A DNA stretch of 64,000 bases from Thermogemmatispora aurantia (GTDB lineage Bacteria; Chloroflexota; Ktedonobacteria; Ktedonobacterales; Ktedonobacteraceae): NCBI RefSeq assembly GCF_008974285.1, contig NZ_BKZV01000004.1, positions 356,752 to 420,751 of the forward strand, read 5' to 3'. The notes under the pieces are model-generated. The model was not told the origin of the DNA. It was given only the letters and a program-made list of their open reading frames with translations, and ran no database searches. Both the position numbers and the translations under genes were made by a program. Shown here piece by piece: positions 25,135 through 33,334 of this stretch (within the stretch, counting starts at the first letter, position 1; each line of letters begins with the position of its first letter).

Positions 25135-26199
25135 TCACAGCGGCCTCCGCTGCAACAGGCGTCTGGCGGCCTGATAAATATCCTCTTCCTGGGGCGTGGC
25201 CCGTCGTTCGAGAGTTCGGTTGTAGGGAATGGGCGTCTCGGCCCCGCCCAGGCGCAGGATCGGTGCATCGAGATAGTAGAAGGCCTCGCTAGAGGCAATG
25301 CGGGCCGCGATCTCACCACCGAAGCCGCCGGTCAGCACGGCCTCATGGACGATCAGCACCCGCCCGGTCTTGCGCGCCGAAGCGATCAGGGTCTCCTCAT
25401 CGAGGGGACGCAGCGTGCGGGGATCGACCACCTCGGCCTCGATACCCTCCTCGGCCAGGCGTGCGGCCACGGCCAGGGCGCGCGGCACCATAATCGAGAG
25501 GGCGATAATTGTCAGGTCCTTGCCGGGACGCTTAACTTCGGCCTGCCCGATAGGGATCGTCCATTCGCCACGAGGCACGGGCCCTTTGTAGCGATAGAGC
25601 AGCTTGTGTTCGAGGAAGATCACCGGATTGGGGTCGCGGATGGCCGAGAGCAGCAGCCCCTTGACGTCGGCAGGCGTCGAAGGGAGGACCACCTTCAGAC
25701 CGGGCACGTGGGCAAACCAGGCCTCCAGGCTCTGCGAATGCTGAGCTGCCGCGCCGGTGCCCGAGCCGAGCGGGGCGCGGAAGACCACCGGCACCTGCGC
25801 CTTGCCGCCGAACATAAAGCGTAGTTTGGCCCCCTGGTTGACGATCTGGTCCATGCCGATGGCCATGAAATCGCTGAACTGGAATTCGGCGACCGGGCGC
25901 ATACCGGTGAGGGCGGCGCCGATGGCACAGCCGGCCAGAGCGGCCTCCGAGATCGGTGTATCGCGCACGCGCTCCTCGCCAAACTCATCGATGAGGCCAT
26001 AGGTCACGCCGAAGGCCCCGCCATAGATACCGATATCCTCGCCCATCAGGAAGACGCGCGGATCACGCCGCATCTCCTCGCGCAGGGCCTCGCGAATGGC
26101 CTCGGCGTAGGTCATCTCCTGAACCTGGCTCTGAGCCGCTTCTGCCTGCTGAGGCGTGCCGGCGGCGACGGTTGTCGGGAGAGAAGAAGGACCGCTCAT
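25135..26199 (-). CDS. acoB: Acetoin-dehydrogenase-type E1 component, beta subunit
   Basis: The 354-residue beta subunit of a thiamine-diphosphate E1. After about 28 extra N-terminal residues it starts '[33 protein letters not shown]', where the Glu in 'MGED' contacts the cofactor. It continues '[36 protein letters not shown]', '[35 protein letters not shown]' and '[18 protein letters not shown]', phrases I know best from AcoB. Its start overlaps the E1alpha stop by four bases, so the two subunits are made together. By family it could serve pyruvate, branched-chain 2-oxoacids or acetoin. The sequence is closer to acetoin dehydrogenase than to E. coli-type pyruvate dehydrogenase. Confidence 0.88.
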   Translation of the reverse strand: MSGPSSLPTTVAAGTPQQAEAAQSQVQEMTYAEAIREALREEMRRDPRVFLMGEDIGIYGGAFGVTYGLIDEFGEERVRDTPISEAALAGCAIGAALTGMRPVAEFQFSDFMAIGMDQIVNQGAKLRFMFGGKAQVPVVFRAPLGSGTGAAAQHSQSLEAWFAHVPGLKVVLPSTPADVKGLLLSAIRDPNPVIFLEHKLLYRYKGPVPRGEWTIPIGQAEVKRPGKDLTIIALSIMVPRALAVAARLAEEGIEAEVVDPRTLRPLDEETLIASARKTGRVLIVHEAVLTGGFGGEIAARIASSEAFYYLDAPILRLGGAETPIPYNRTLERRATPQEEDIYQAARRLLQRRPL

Positions 26200-27170
26200 G
26201 CGTACACTCCTTCCAGCAGAGAGTCGGGATCGGGTTCGGGGCTGGCCAGGGCGAACTGATAGGCTTCCTCGATAGCCTGGTAGGCCGCAGCTTCCTCGCG
26301 CTCGATCTCCTCTTGAGTCATCAGGCTGTGCTCGCGCAGATAGGCGGTCAGCCGCTTGATGGGATCGCGCTCCTGCCAGGCGCGGATCTCATCGCGTGTG
26401 CGGTAGCGGTTCTGGTCGCTCTTGGAGTGACCTTTGTAACGATAGGTGACGGCCTCGATCAGAGTGGGACCCTGGCCGGAGCGGGCGCGAGCAGCGGCGC
26501 GTGAGACGGCTTCGTAGACGGCAAAGACATCGTTGCCATCGACGCGCTCACCGGGGATACCGTAGGCCACAGCGCGCTGAGCAATGGTCTCGCAGCGCAT
26601 GGCCTTCCGTACGGCCATCGACATGCCGTACTGGTTATTCTCACAGAGGAAAATGACGGGCAGGTCCCAGATGGAGGCCAGGTTAAGTGACTCGTGGAAG
26701 GTGCCTTCGTTGGCGGCGCCATCGCCAAAGAAGCAGAGACAGACACGATCAAGACCCTGCATCTTGATGCTGAGGCCGACACCGGTGGCAATGGGAATGC
26801 CGCCGCCGACCACGCCGTTGGCTCCAAGGTTACCGGAGGCCACGTCGGCGATGTGCATCGAACCGCCGCGTCCGCGGCAGTAACCGGTCTCCTTGCCAAG
26901 CAGCTCGGCCATCATCAACTTGAGGTCTGCCCCTTTGCTGATGCAATGACCGTGACCACGGTGGGTGCTGGTGATATAGTCATCGGGCCGCAGGGCCTGT
27001 AAAGCCCCAGCGGCGGTGGCCTCTTCTCCGATGGAAAGATGGGTCGTGCCGTGGACCTCGCCGCGCATGAAGAGTTCGTCCACCTTCTCTTCGAAGGCGC
27101 GAATGCGGTACATGGTCTGCAGCAGGCTGCGCATCTGCTCGGGGGAGAGGGCGGGAACCGCTTCAGACAT
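26196..27170 (-). CDS. acoA: Acetoin-dehydrogenase-type E1 component, alpha subunit
   Basis: The 324-residue thiamine-diphosphate-binding subunit. The cofactor motif is '[31 protein letters not shown]'. '[18 protein letters not shown]' and '[23 protein letters not shown]' are closer to AcoA than to standard pyruvate dehydrogenase E1alpha. The enzyme forms an acetyl- or acyl-hydroxyalkyl-ThDP intermediate and passes it to the E2 lipoyl group. The ATG at 27170 fits the family start; the longer frame to 27251 would include the promoter and two operator repeats, so it is rejected. First gene of the operon, probably controlled by the SorC regulator. Confidence 0.88.
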   Translation of the reverse strand: MSEAVPALSPEQMRSLLQTMYRIRAFEEKVDELFMRGEVHGTTHLSIGEEATAAGALQALRPDDYITSTHRGHGHCISKGADLKLMMAELLGKETGYCRGRGGSMHIADVASGNLGANGVVGGGIPIATGVGLSIKMQGLDRVCLCFFGDGAANEGTFHESLNLASIWDLPVIFLCENNQYGMSMAVRKAMRCETIAQRAVAYGIPGERVDGNDVFAVYEAVSRAAARARSGQGPTLIEAVTYRYKGHSKSDQNRYRTRDEIRAWQERDPIKRLTAYLREHSLMTQEEIEREEAAAYQAIEEAYQFALASPEPDPDSLLEGVYA

Positions 27171-27191
27171 AGCTGGCGTCTCCTGCTGTGT

Positions 27192-27227
27192 TGCACAAAT
27201 ATTCAATGATGCACACATATTCAATGT
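27192..27227. promoter_or_regulatory. Tandem 18-bp operator repeats before the E1alpha gene
   Basis: TGCACAAATATTCAATGA (27192-27209) is followed directly by TGCACACATATTCAATGT (27210-27227), a direct repeat with 16 of 18 bases equal. It lies between the -10 box and the gene. A closely related unit starts at 31263. Confidence 0.75.
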
Positions 27228-27251
27228 ACCATGAGAGGGAGAGCCTGTCAA
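27223..27251 (-). promoter_or_regulatory. Promoter of the E1alpha-E1beta-E2 operon
   Basis: On the minus strand, TTGACA (27246-27251) and TACATT (27223-27228) are 17 bp apart. The operator repeats begin inside the -10 box, as expected for repression. Confidence 0.7.
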
Positions 27252-27413
27252 TAGGCGGGGCGGGAGGCCACTTTCGGCTCTCCAAGCCGGGTTTCTCTAG
27301 AGAGAGCATGATCAAGAGGCTCTTGGAGAGCTTTTACTATGAAGCCAGTTTTCCTGCTCAGGGGGTGCTGGAGAGAAGCCCTGAATGAAGGGAGGCATAG
27401 CCGGGCAGCCGGG

Positions 27414-27458
27414 GTCCTGCTGGGACAGGAGTGCTGGCTGACCTGTCGCCAGCAGGAC
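27414..27458 (-). terminator. Long hairpin after the PTS IIA gene
   Basis: Arms 27414-27429 and 27442-27458 pair over 16 bp with one bulged base and a 12-nt loop. The hairpin starts 11 bases past the IIA stop on the minus strand. No U-tract follows, so termination is not certain. Confidence 0.45.
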
Positions 27459-27468
27459 TGGCCTCTTG

Positions 27469-27972
27469 CTACCCCTCGTTCACGGCGATCTGCAGCATGC
27501 TTTGCAGGCAGGCACTGATCTCCTGGGGCGTCTGCAGGGAGATAAGGCGTGTGTAGAAACCGGGTTGCTGCAGCGCGCAGGTCACGGCCTGGAGGAAAGC
27601 CAGCTGTGTATCACCCGAAGTCAGCACGGGGAAAATAGCCAGCCGGCAGAGATGCTGCCGTGTGGGATCATCCATTGCCTGAAAAGGCAGGGCCTCGCTG
27701 AGCAGAGCCACGACCAGCGCTGGGCGCAAGACGTGCTCGAAGTCGACGTGGGGTAGGGCCACGGCGAAATCGCCGAAGTCCAATCCTGTTGGATACTGCC
27801 GTTCGCGCTCCTGGACCCCCTCCAGATAGCTCGGGCGCACCTGGCCGCGCCGCAGCAGCTCCTCATGCACGCGGGCAAACAACTCCTCCTTGCTCCTGAC
27901 CGTCAGGCCCCACAAGACCAGCACTGGCATCGTGACCCCGTTGAGGGTCAACTCTAGCTCGATCGGTTCCAT
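27469..27972 (-). CDS. PTS sugar transporter subunit IIA (galactitol/fructose type)
   Basis: A 167-residue cytoplasmic PTS component with the IIA type-2 fold (PTS_EIIA_2, Fru/Mtl/Gat). The phosphorylated histidine is likely His75 in 'GDFAVALPHVDFEH', which matches the family's 'AxPHxd' motif. 'ERQYPTGLDFG' just before it is typical. It would take phosphate from HPr and give it to the IIB protein encoded at 30454-30756. It lies in the same direction as, and downstream of, the IIC gene and a small membrane-protein gene. Sequence similarity indicates a galactitol-type system; the true substrate is unknown. Confidence 0.85.
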   Translation of the reverse strand: MEPIELELTLNGVTMPVLVLWGLTVRSKEELFARVHEELLRRGQVRPSYLEGVQERERQYPTGLDFGDFAVALPHVDFEHVLRPALVVALLSEALPFQAMDDPTRQHLCRLAIFPVLTSGDTQLAFLQAVTCALQQPGFYTRLISLQTPQEISACLQSMLQIAVNEG

Positions 27973-28070
27973 TTCCCGAACAATACTCTCTCCTCGCGTA
28001 GTCGATCGCTTCCTTTCTTATCTGATGCTGTCTCCTGATGAGTCGGGCGAGTGGCCCACGGGCCAGGCTC

Positions 28071-28538
28071 TCAACGCCGTGTCCGATTCGTGGCGCTGGC
28101 GGGATGAAGGTGCCGCACTGGCTGGTGTAGCTGACGCGGCGCTGCCGACTGAGGGGCCAGGCGAGCCAGTAAACGGGCCAGGCCCTCTGCAGTAAAGCCC
28201 GCCTCTGCGCGCAGGGCCTCGGGAGTGGCCCGCCGTATCCAGAGGCCGTGGCGCGTTGGCATATAGCGCACGCGGGCCGCCGCTTCCTGCCAACGCGGCT
28301 CCAGAGCCTGCAGAAGCTGCTGTGGCGTCTCCGGCTGAGCGGGATCGTAGGCCGGTAGCAGCTCCTGCACCCAACGTCGCAGCTGCTGGCGCAGACGGAT
28401 CACCCCCCGCAGGCCCCAGCAGACCACGCCCATCCAGGCCAGCAAGAGCAAACCAATGGGCAAGGAATGGGTCAGATAAGCGTTTTCCAGGGCGCGCCCC
28501 AAAGGCCCCATCAAATAGTCGACCAGAACGCCGATCAT
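28071..28538 (-). CDS. Hypothetical membrane-anchored protein in the galactitol-type PTS operon
   Basis: An unrecognised 155-residue protein with one strong membrane segment at about residues 25-47 ('SLPIGLLLLAWMGVVCWGLRGVI') followed by a basic and then mixed cytoplasmic part. The placement between IIC and IIA and the single N-terminal helix recall GutM, which is encoded in the other PTS operon of this window (32712-33167), but the two do not align by eye. A GGGAG-type site precedes the ATG. It may be a PTS-linked regulator or assembly factor; this rests on position only. Confidence 0.55.
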   Translation of the reverse strand: MIGVLVDYLMGPLGRALENAYLTHSLPIGLLLLAWMGVVCWGLRGVIRLRQQLRRWVQELLPAYDPAQPETPQQLLQALEPRWQEAAARVRYMPTRHGLWIRRATPEALRAEAGFTAEGLARLLARLAPQSAAPRQLHQPVRHLHPASATNRTRR

Positions 28539-28707
28539 CGTTGGTTGGCTCCCTTTCTTCTGCTTGCTCTCCGTCCCATTAGCCTGGCCAGGCCAGGCAG
28601 GCCCTTCCTCGGCCCACAGCCAGCCGGGCGCTCGATCGCCCTGGTTCCAGCCGCACCGCGGCGGGCCAGAGCGATCCGCCCGCTGACCGTGTAGTGAGCC
28701 TGGCCGG

Positions 28708-28749
28708 CAGGCAGACAGACAGGCAGACAGGCAGGCAGACAGACAGACG
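28708..28749. repeat. Short tandem repeat (GGCAGACA-like)
   Basis: About 42 bases of imperfect GGCAGACA and CAGACAGA units lie just downstream of the stop of the IIC gene on the minus strand. It is a simple-sequence tract that may vary in length by slippage; no other role is suggested. Confidence 0.7.
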
Positions 28750-28763
28750 GTCCAGAGCTGCCT

Positions 28764-30284
28764 TTAGCCCTGGCCAGCGATCGCCTGGCCGCCGGCGCCC
28801 TCGGCCTCGATCCCGACCCCGGTTTCGTTCTCCGGTGTCTCTACCTCCTCGCGCACGTAGAGGGCCTTATCGTCGATGCCCGGCACATGCGAGCGGCAAT
28901 AGAGGAAGTAGGCGATATAGCAGGCCACCGTGAAGGCCACCCACAGTGCCGACCAGATCAAGAAGACCGGTCCGTAGGAGCCAACCTGCTGCAGCGAGAA
29001 GAAGAAGACCAGTGCAAAGGAAATCAAGTGAGCGCCGGAGTCGAGGCTAGAGATCGAGATCGCTCCCTTGGGGATAGCGAAGTGAGCGCCCTTAGCCAAT
29101 ACCACCGTCATCGGTGCCAGGAAAGTACCCACCGACAGAATGCCGGCCATAAAAATCGTGGCGATGATCACCCCACGGATCACATTGCCGCGTGACCAGG
29201 TGGTGGCCCAGATCACCAGGAAGGGCAGGACCGCCAGATCGGTAAAGGGCAGCACATGGTTCAAACCGAGGAAGCTGAGGACGATCGCCAGGATGAGCGT
29301 AATCGGCACCATCAGCAGGGCCACCGTCATGTTATTGGCGAAGCCGATCACAATGGCGGCATCCAGGCCGATGTAGAGTTCCCGGCCCGGGAAGCGCTGG
29401 CTGATGAACGTCTGTGCGCCCTCCGAGAGCGGAACCAGACCCTCCATCAGGATAGCCACCATGCGCGGCAGGACCAGCATCACGGCGCCCAGCGTAATGC
29501 CAGTCGTCAGGATCTTGGCGAAGGACCCACCGAAGTCGCTGCTCAGGCCCGGGAAATAGGCCAGGAGGCCAATGAGCAGGCCCAGGACCAGCCCGATGAT
29601 CATCGGCTCGCCGACGATGCCGAAGCGCTCCTGAATGGTGCCGGTATCGGCGTGCAGCTTATTGAGGCCGGGAATGCGGTCCAGCAGCTTGTTCAAGACC
29701 CAGCCGACCGGCGACCAGTCGACGGTACTGCTGTGCGGCAGCGAGATGCCCGGCAGGCCGTAGTAGTCCTGAACGATGGGCGCTGAAAGATCGGCCAGCT
29801 TGAGGATGAACAGCTCAGTGAGCAGAGCCAGCGCCAGGGCGATAAAGAAATTCCCGGTGATGACGTAGACGAAGGCCGCGGTAAAGATAAAGTGCCAGTA
29901 GTTCCACATGTCGATGTCGAGCGTCTTGACGAAGCGCACGACAATCAACAGCAGGTTGAGCAGGATACCCAGAATGAAGACCCAGGGAACAACGGAGACG
30001 GTGCCGAAGGAGATGGCGGCGGCCACCGGCCAGCCAACATCGATGACGTCGAGATGGATGCCGAGGTTGTTGACCATCGCCTGCGCCGCCGGCCCCAGCG
30101 TATTGACCAGTAGGCCGATGACGAGGTTGATGGCGATGAAGCCAACGCCGATGGTGATGGCGGCCCGCAGCGAGCGCCCAAGAGGCATGCGGAAGATCAT
30201 GCACAGAATGAAGATGATGATGGGCATCATGACGCTGGGGCCAAGATTCAAGATATAGTTGATAACGGCCATAACAGCGGACAT
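28764..30284 (-). CDS. gatC: PTS galactitol-type transporter subunit IIC
   Basis: A 506-residue polytopic membrane protein, the translocating channel of the PTS. The start 'MSAVMAVINYILNLGPSVMMPIIIFILCMIFRMPLGRSLRAAITIGVGFIAINLVIGLL' is the characteristic opening of GatC/EIIC-Gat. 'GNFFIALALALLTELFILKLAD' and 'YYGLPGISLPHSSTVDWSPVGWVLNKLLDRIPGL' are further family landmarks. It is about 50 residues longer than the E. coli protein, with a charged tail. An AGGAGGA site precedes the ATG. With the IIB gene 170 bases upstream and IIA downstream it forms a complete permease. The polyol transported is probably not settled by sequence. Confidence 0.9.
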   Translation of the reverse strand: MSAVMAVINYILNLGPSVMMPIIIFILCMIFRMPLGRSLRAAITIGVGFIAINLVIGLLVNTLGPAAQAMVNNLGIHLDVIDVGWPVAAAISFGTVSVVPWVFILGILLNLLLIVVRFVKTLDIDMWNYWHFIFTAAFVYVITGNFFIALALALLTELFILKLADLSAPIVQDYYGLPGISLPHSSTVDWSPVGWVLNKLLDRIPGLNKLHADTGTIQERFGIVGEPMIIGLVLGLLIGLLAYFPGLSSDFGGSFAKILTTGITLGAVMLVLPRMVAILMEGLVPLSEGAQTFISQRFPGRELYIGLDAAIVIGFANNMTVALLMVPITLILAIVLSFLGLNHVLPFTDLAVLPFLVIWATTWSRGNVIRGVIIATIFMAGILSVGTFLAPMTVVLAKGAHFAIPKGAISISSLDSGAHLISFALVFFFSLQQVGSYGPVFLIWSALWVAFTVACYIAYFLYCRSHVPGIDDKALYVREEVETPENETGVGIEAEGAGGQAIAGQG

Positions 30285-30453
30285 GGCTGGTTCCTCCTAC
30301 CCGTAGTGAGGATAAAAAGCCGACTCTTGGCGTACATCTTCGCTCTTGCTCGCGATGTACGCCCGTTCGCAAACCTTGCGGTGATTGTCTGCCGTTTTGC
30401 CTGCCTATCCTCTACGCACTTGCCAGGGGCCTTCCTTGTTGGAGCACCTCAGC

Positions 30454-30756
30454 TCAGCTGGCGCTGAGGGTCTTGAGATAGGCGGCAATCTCGTCGGCGA
30501 GCTGGTCGGCGCCCACGCCGCTGATGAGCGGCAGGCCATTAAAGACCTTGATAGGGACCTTCACAGCGACCTGGGTGGTCGAGACGATAGCGTGTGGTCG
30601 GAAGGTGGAGACTTTGCCAGCGACTTCGGCGGCTTTACACGAGGCGGTTGTAACGCTGAGGCCGCGACTCTTGAGCAGGCGCTTGAGTTTGTCGGCGGCC
30701 AGGGTCGAGGTGGCGATCCCGGTACCGCAACTGACGAGGATGCGTAGATCGGACAT
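30454..30756 (-). CDS. gatB: PTS galactitol-type transporter subunit IIB
   Basis: A 100-residue cytoplasmic PTS component of the lactose/galactitol IIB type. The phosphocysteine is Cys10 in 'LRILVSCGTGIATSTLAADKLKRLL', the standard P-loop-like motif. 'VSTTQVAVKVPIKVFNGLPLISGVG' agrees with GatB. The ATG at 30756 follows AGGAGG at 11 bases; the longer open frame back to 31338 crosses the regulatory region and is a shadow. It is the first gene of the minus-strand PTS operon and takes phosphate from the IIA protein. Confidence 0.9.
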   Translation of the reverse strand: MSDLRILVSCGTGIATSTLAADKLKRLLKSRGLSVTTASCKAAEVAGKVSTFRPHAIVSTTQVAVKVPIKVFNGLPLISGVGADQLADEIAAYLKTLSAS

Positions 30757-30970
30757 GGGCGGAAAAACCTCCTGGCAACTGGTCACAGCTCTGTGAAGTG
30801 CTCCCGACTCGTTTCTCCGCTGCCCAGCTGGAGACACGAGAGGGGCGACGGCTCTTCCTTGAAGAGAAAATATCAGGAAGGAAGGCTGATGCTTCTGCTG
30901 GCCTTGTCCCGCGACGCCGCAGGGGGCCATATGTTGCTCTCCTCTGCTCTTCTTGCTCTCCCTCCTTTCA

Positions 30971-31029
30971 AAGGGCACACCTGAAGATTTTAAAATGGTC
31001 GATCGCTCGATTTGTAAAGTTGTGCCCTT
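30971..31029. promoter_or_regulatory. Inverted repeat in the PTS leader
   Basis: AAGGGCACA (30971-30979) and TGTGCCCTT (31021-31029) form a perfect inverted repeat with a 41-base AT-rich spacer that holds the self-complementary core CGATCG. It lies in the long leader between the putative promoter at 31060-31089 and the IIB gene. It could be a pair of regulator half-sites or an RNA structure. Confidence 0.4.
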
Positions 31030-31059
31030 ACTATAAACTGCTCCATTCCGGTTGTTTCT

Positions 31060-31089
31060 ATGGTACCTGATGGTGACGACCGTTGTCAA
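31060..31089 (-). promoter_or_regulatory. Putative promoter of the galactitol-type PTS operon
   Basis: On the minus strand, TTGACA (31084-31089) and TACCAT (31060-31065) are 18 bp apart. Just upstream at 31094-31118 is an operator-like stretch, GTGAACAATTGTCC then ACTTATGCACAAG on the minus strand, that shares TGCACA with the other SorC-type sites. The leader would be about 300 bases. Confidence 0.5.
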
Positions 31090-31232
31090 CCCTTGTGCAT
31101 AAGTGGACAATTGTTCACTGCCGCTCGCCCGGGCAGGGAAATGTCGCTTGTGCGCGCTAGAGGGCTGGACGCTGGCCACAGTGGAAGGTCGCGTGGGGAG
31201 GCGACTGGGCGGTTTTTCTCTATGCCGCCCGC

Positions 31233-31261
31233 TTGACATTCGCCAGAGGGCAAGGTATACT
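31233..31261 (+). promoter_or_regulatory. Near-consensus promoter of the ispD-like operon
   Basis: TTGACA (31233-31238) and TATACT (31256-31261) are exactly 17 bp apart. The operator begins two bases after the -10 box, so a bound regulator would block transcription. Confidence 0.8.
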
Positions 31262-31262
31262 A

Positions 31263-31288
31263 TGCACAAAATATCGAATGTGCACAAA
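31263..31288. promoter_or_regulatory. Operator of the ispD-like operon
   Basis: TGCACAAAATATCGAATG (31263-31280) is followed directly by a second TGCACAAA (31281-31288). The 18-base phase and sequence match the tandem operator at 27192-27227, which indicates the same regulator. Confidence 0.7.
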
Positions 31289-31297
31289 GGTGAAACG

Positions 31298-32032
31298 GTG
31301 TTCGACCAGCGGAGTGCAGCGAGGCACGTTGTGGCCATTGTCCTGGCGGCAGGTCAGGGCAGACGCATGGGGCTGCCGATCAACAAGATTTTCCTGCCGA
31401 TTCACGGCAAGCCGGTGATTATCTACACGCTAGAAGCCTTTGAGCGCTGTCCTGTGATTGACGAAGTCTTGCTCGTTGCTGCCGCTGGCGAGGAGGAGCA
31501 GCTTGCCAAGCTGACGCAAGCGGCCCACTGTCAGAAAGTCAGGCGCATCGTCCAGGGCGGTCCGACGCGGCACGCCTCCGAGCAATGTGCGCTGGAGGCC
31601 CTGCGCCCGCGCATCGAAAGCGGCGAGATCGACCTGATTCTGATCCATGATGGGGCTCGTCCCTTTGTGCTCCCCGAGCGCATCCAGCAGCTGGTCGAGA
31701 CGGCGCGTGCCTGTGGTGGGGCCATTCTGGCCATGCCGCTGCAGGAGGAGGAGCTGATCGTCGAGGTTGACGAGCAGCAGGCTATCTGTCGCCGCTTCGC
31801 CGGTCAGCGGGCCTGGCGGGCCCAGACGCCCCAGGCTTTTCGTGCGGCCTGGTTGCTGGCGGCCTACGATCGGGCGCGTCAGGACCAGTTTGAGGGGACC
31901 GACACGGCGGCCTCTCTGGAGCGTCTCGGCTATCCGGTGGCGGTGGTCGAAAGCGATCAGAGCAATCTGAAGATCACCACCGCTTACGACCTGTTGCAGG
32001 CCGAGCGGCTCTGTCGCCACTATGGCCTCTAG
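31298..32032 (+). CDS. ispD: IspD-like cytidylyltransferase
   Basis: A 244-residue cytidylyltransferase of the IspD/TarI family. IspD makes CDP-methylerythritol from CTP and 2-C-methyl-D-erythritol 4-phosphate; TarI acts on ribitol 5-phosphate. The CTP loop is 'AIVLAAGQGRRMGLPINKIFLPIHGKPVIIYTLEAF'. 'ILIHDGARPFV' binds metal and substrate, and 'AQTPQAFR' and 'GTDTAASLERLGYPVAVVESDQSNLKITTAYDL' are the IspD C-terminal motifs. GTG at 31298 follows AAAGGTG and lies beyond the operator, whereas an ATG at 31262 would be inside it. As first gene of a polyol-PTS operon ending in a DXR-II/DRL-like gene, it may act on an imported polyol phosphate, not in housekeeping isoprenoid synthesis (inference). 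Confidence 0.85.
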   Translation: MFDQRSAARHVVAIVLAAGQGRRMGLPINKIFLPIHGKPVIIYTLEAFERCPVIDEVLLVAAAGEEEQLAKLTQAAHCQKVRRIVQGGPTRHASEQCALEALRPRIESGEIDLILIHDGARPFVLPERIQQLVETARACGGAILAMPLQEEELIVEVDEQQAICRRFAGQRAWRAQTPQAFRAAWLLAAYDRARQDQFEGTDTAASLERLGYPVAVVESDQSNLKITTAYDLLQAERLCRHYGL

Positions 32033-32335
32033 GTGGGTCAAGTCTGGCGTTGCTGCCAGGGAAGGAGGGGGGCGCCCTGCGGAAGGGGCTTCAGGTTCTG
32101 GTCTATTGCCTATTTCTTGTTTCTTGAGCGTTGAGTCGTCCATCTGTCTGTTTACGTCGCTGAACTTCGCCTTGCTGGCAATGCGTGATGGAGGGCAGGC
32201 CCTGGCCGGGTGAGCTGGGTGGGGTTGGGCTGAGCTGGCGAGAGTGCCTTGAGTGAGCGCTCCAGCTCCAGCCGAGCTGTCCTGTTCCTCTCCATCGCTG
32301 ATCGATCGTCGAGGAAAGAGGGGGCGTCGCTCGCT
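32033..32335. other. Intergenic region after the ispD-like gene
   Basis: About 300 bases with no convincing gene, hairpin terminator or operator. A few CT- and TG-rich stretches are present but nothing I can name. Confidence 0.4.
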
Positions 32336-32641
32336 ATGATAGCCTGCCAGACTGAACTGGACTGCCTCTACTGCGGTCGTCCGACGGTGCACACGGTCTT
32401 TTATGCCTCGCTCTATATCAAGCGGATCGTCTGCCATCGTTGCGCCCACGCCGTTGAAAAGCCAGCGGCTGTCTTACTTCGTCAATATTGTCGTGATCTC
32501 CCCTGGCGGGCTACCGCCCTCGCGCGTCGCCTAAAGCATGAGGCGCAGGCCGATCCACTGCTCTTCGTCTCCAGCTTGCCCCGGCGCGTGGTCAACAAAC
32601 CGATCGAGCTTTCCCGCGAGCTGGCCGAGGTCTGTCTGTAG
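32336..32641 (+). CDS. Small CxxC zinc-ribbon protein
   Basis: A 101-residue protein I cannot place in a named family with confidence. It has two cysteine pairs, 'CLYCGRP' (from about residue 10) and 'CHRCAHAVE' (about residue 33), the layout of a small zinc ribbon. 'MIACQTELDCLYCGRPTVHTVFYASLYIKRIVCHRC' suggests beta strands bearing the metal. The rest is helical and basic, with no membrane segment. It lies between the ispD-like gene and gutM in the same direction, so it may be a nucleic-acid-binding or regulatory partner of the operon. The frame is open upstream to 32249, but the cysteine domain begins at the ATG chosen here. Confidence 0.65.
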   Translation: MIACQTELDCLYCGRPTVHTVFYASLYIKRIVCHRCAHAVEKPAAVLLRQYCRDLPWRATALARRLKHEAQADPLLFVSSLPRRVVNKPIELSRELAEVCL

Positions 32642-32711
32642 GAGCTGAGCTGATCGCGGCTCTATCTGGCCCTGTGCCTGCCGCGTTAGAGTATGACATC
32701 AGGAGGTTCGT

Positions 32712-33167
32712 ATGATCGAGCAAGTTGCCCTCGTTGCCCTGGTGGCCTGGTGCTTGCAGCTTGCCCTGGCCTACTGGCAGGCGCGGCGCTTCTATCGCGA
32801 GGTGAGCCGTCTGCGCCGGCTGGGGCCGTGTGCCACAGCCATGGCTGGGGGGCGCTACCGTGGACGCACCTATGTAGTACTTGTGGCCCATCCCCAGCAG
32901 CGCACTATTCTGGCGGCCCGGCAGCTTCGAGGCTTCACGGTCTTTGCACGGCTCCGTCCCCTGCCCCAGGTTGAGGGGTGGCCTCTGGACGAATTGCTCT
33001 CGCCCGAGCGGCTCAGCGCGGCTGGCCTGGCTCCACGTCTGGCCGAGGCGGTCGGGAGCGCTACCAATACGCTCCTGGAGGCGCTCGAGCGCCGAAAGGC
33101 GGGGGCCGCTGCAGAGGCTGACGGGGGTGTAGTCGCGCCGCGCCGGTCGCTGCAGCCGTTGGTCTGA
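32712..33167 (+). CDS. gutM: GutM-like regulator of a glucitol-type PTS operon
   Basis: A 151-residue protein of the GutM family (glucitol operon activator). It has an N-terminal membrane helix ('MIEQVALVALVAWCLQLALAYWQARRFYREVSRLRRLG') followed by the compact domain 'GPCATAMAGGRYRGRTYVVLVAHPQQRTILAARQLRGFTVFARLRPLPQVEG', which has the family 'GxTVFARxRP' signature. In enterobacteria GutM activates the gut/srl genes. Its location directly before the glucitol-type PTS genes fits. An AGGAGGT site lies seven bases before the ATG. The last 35 residues are low complexity. The mechanism of GutM is not well known, so regulation here is inferred from the family. Confidence 0.82.
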   Translation: MIEQVALVALVAWCLQLALAYWQARRFYREVSRLRRLGPCATAMAGGRYRGRTYVVLVAHPQQRTILAARQLRGFTVFARLRPLPQVEGWPLDELLSPERLSAAGLAPRLAEAVGSATNTLLEALERRKAGAAAEADGGVVAPRRSLQPLV

Positions 33168-33334
33168 GGGGAGGGTTGTCGCTCACTCGCTCAATTGCCG
33201 ACTTCCTCGCTCGGTGGGAAAGCTGAGCGGTCCTCGCCGGGTGCTACCTGGCTCTGGCTGCGGCCTGCTGTCCTGTGTGGTGGCCTGAGAGGACAGAAGA
33301 TTGTCACATTGTCCTTTTGTCTGGAGGTGATCTT

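Noticed and set aside
28708..28749. CAGACA-type tract considered as a short CRISPR or origin repeat
   Set aside because: Units are short and adjacent without spacers; it is a simple-sequence tract only.
30757..31338. Extension of the PTS IIB frame upstream by nearly 200 codons
   Set aside because: It crosses the promoter and operators of two operons; the IIB domain begins at the ATG at 30756 with a ribosome site.
31430..32449. A 339-residue minus-strand frame opposite the ispD-like gene
   Set aside because: Shadow of the IspD-like coding sequence, with no known motif.
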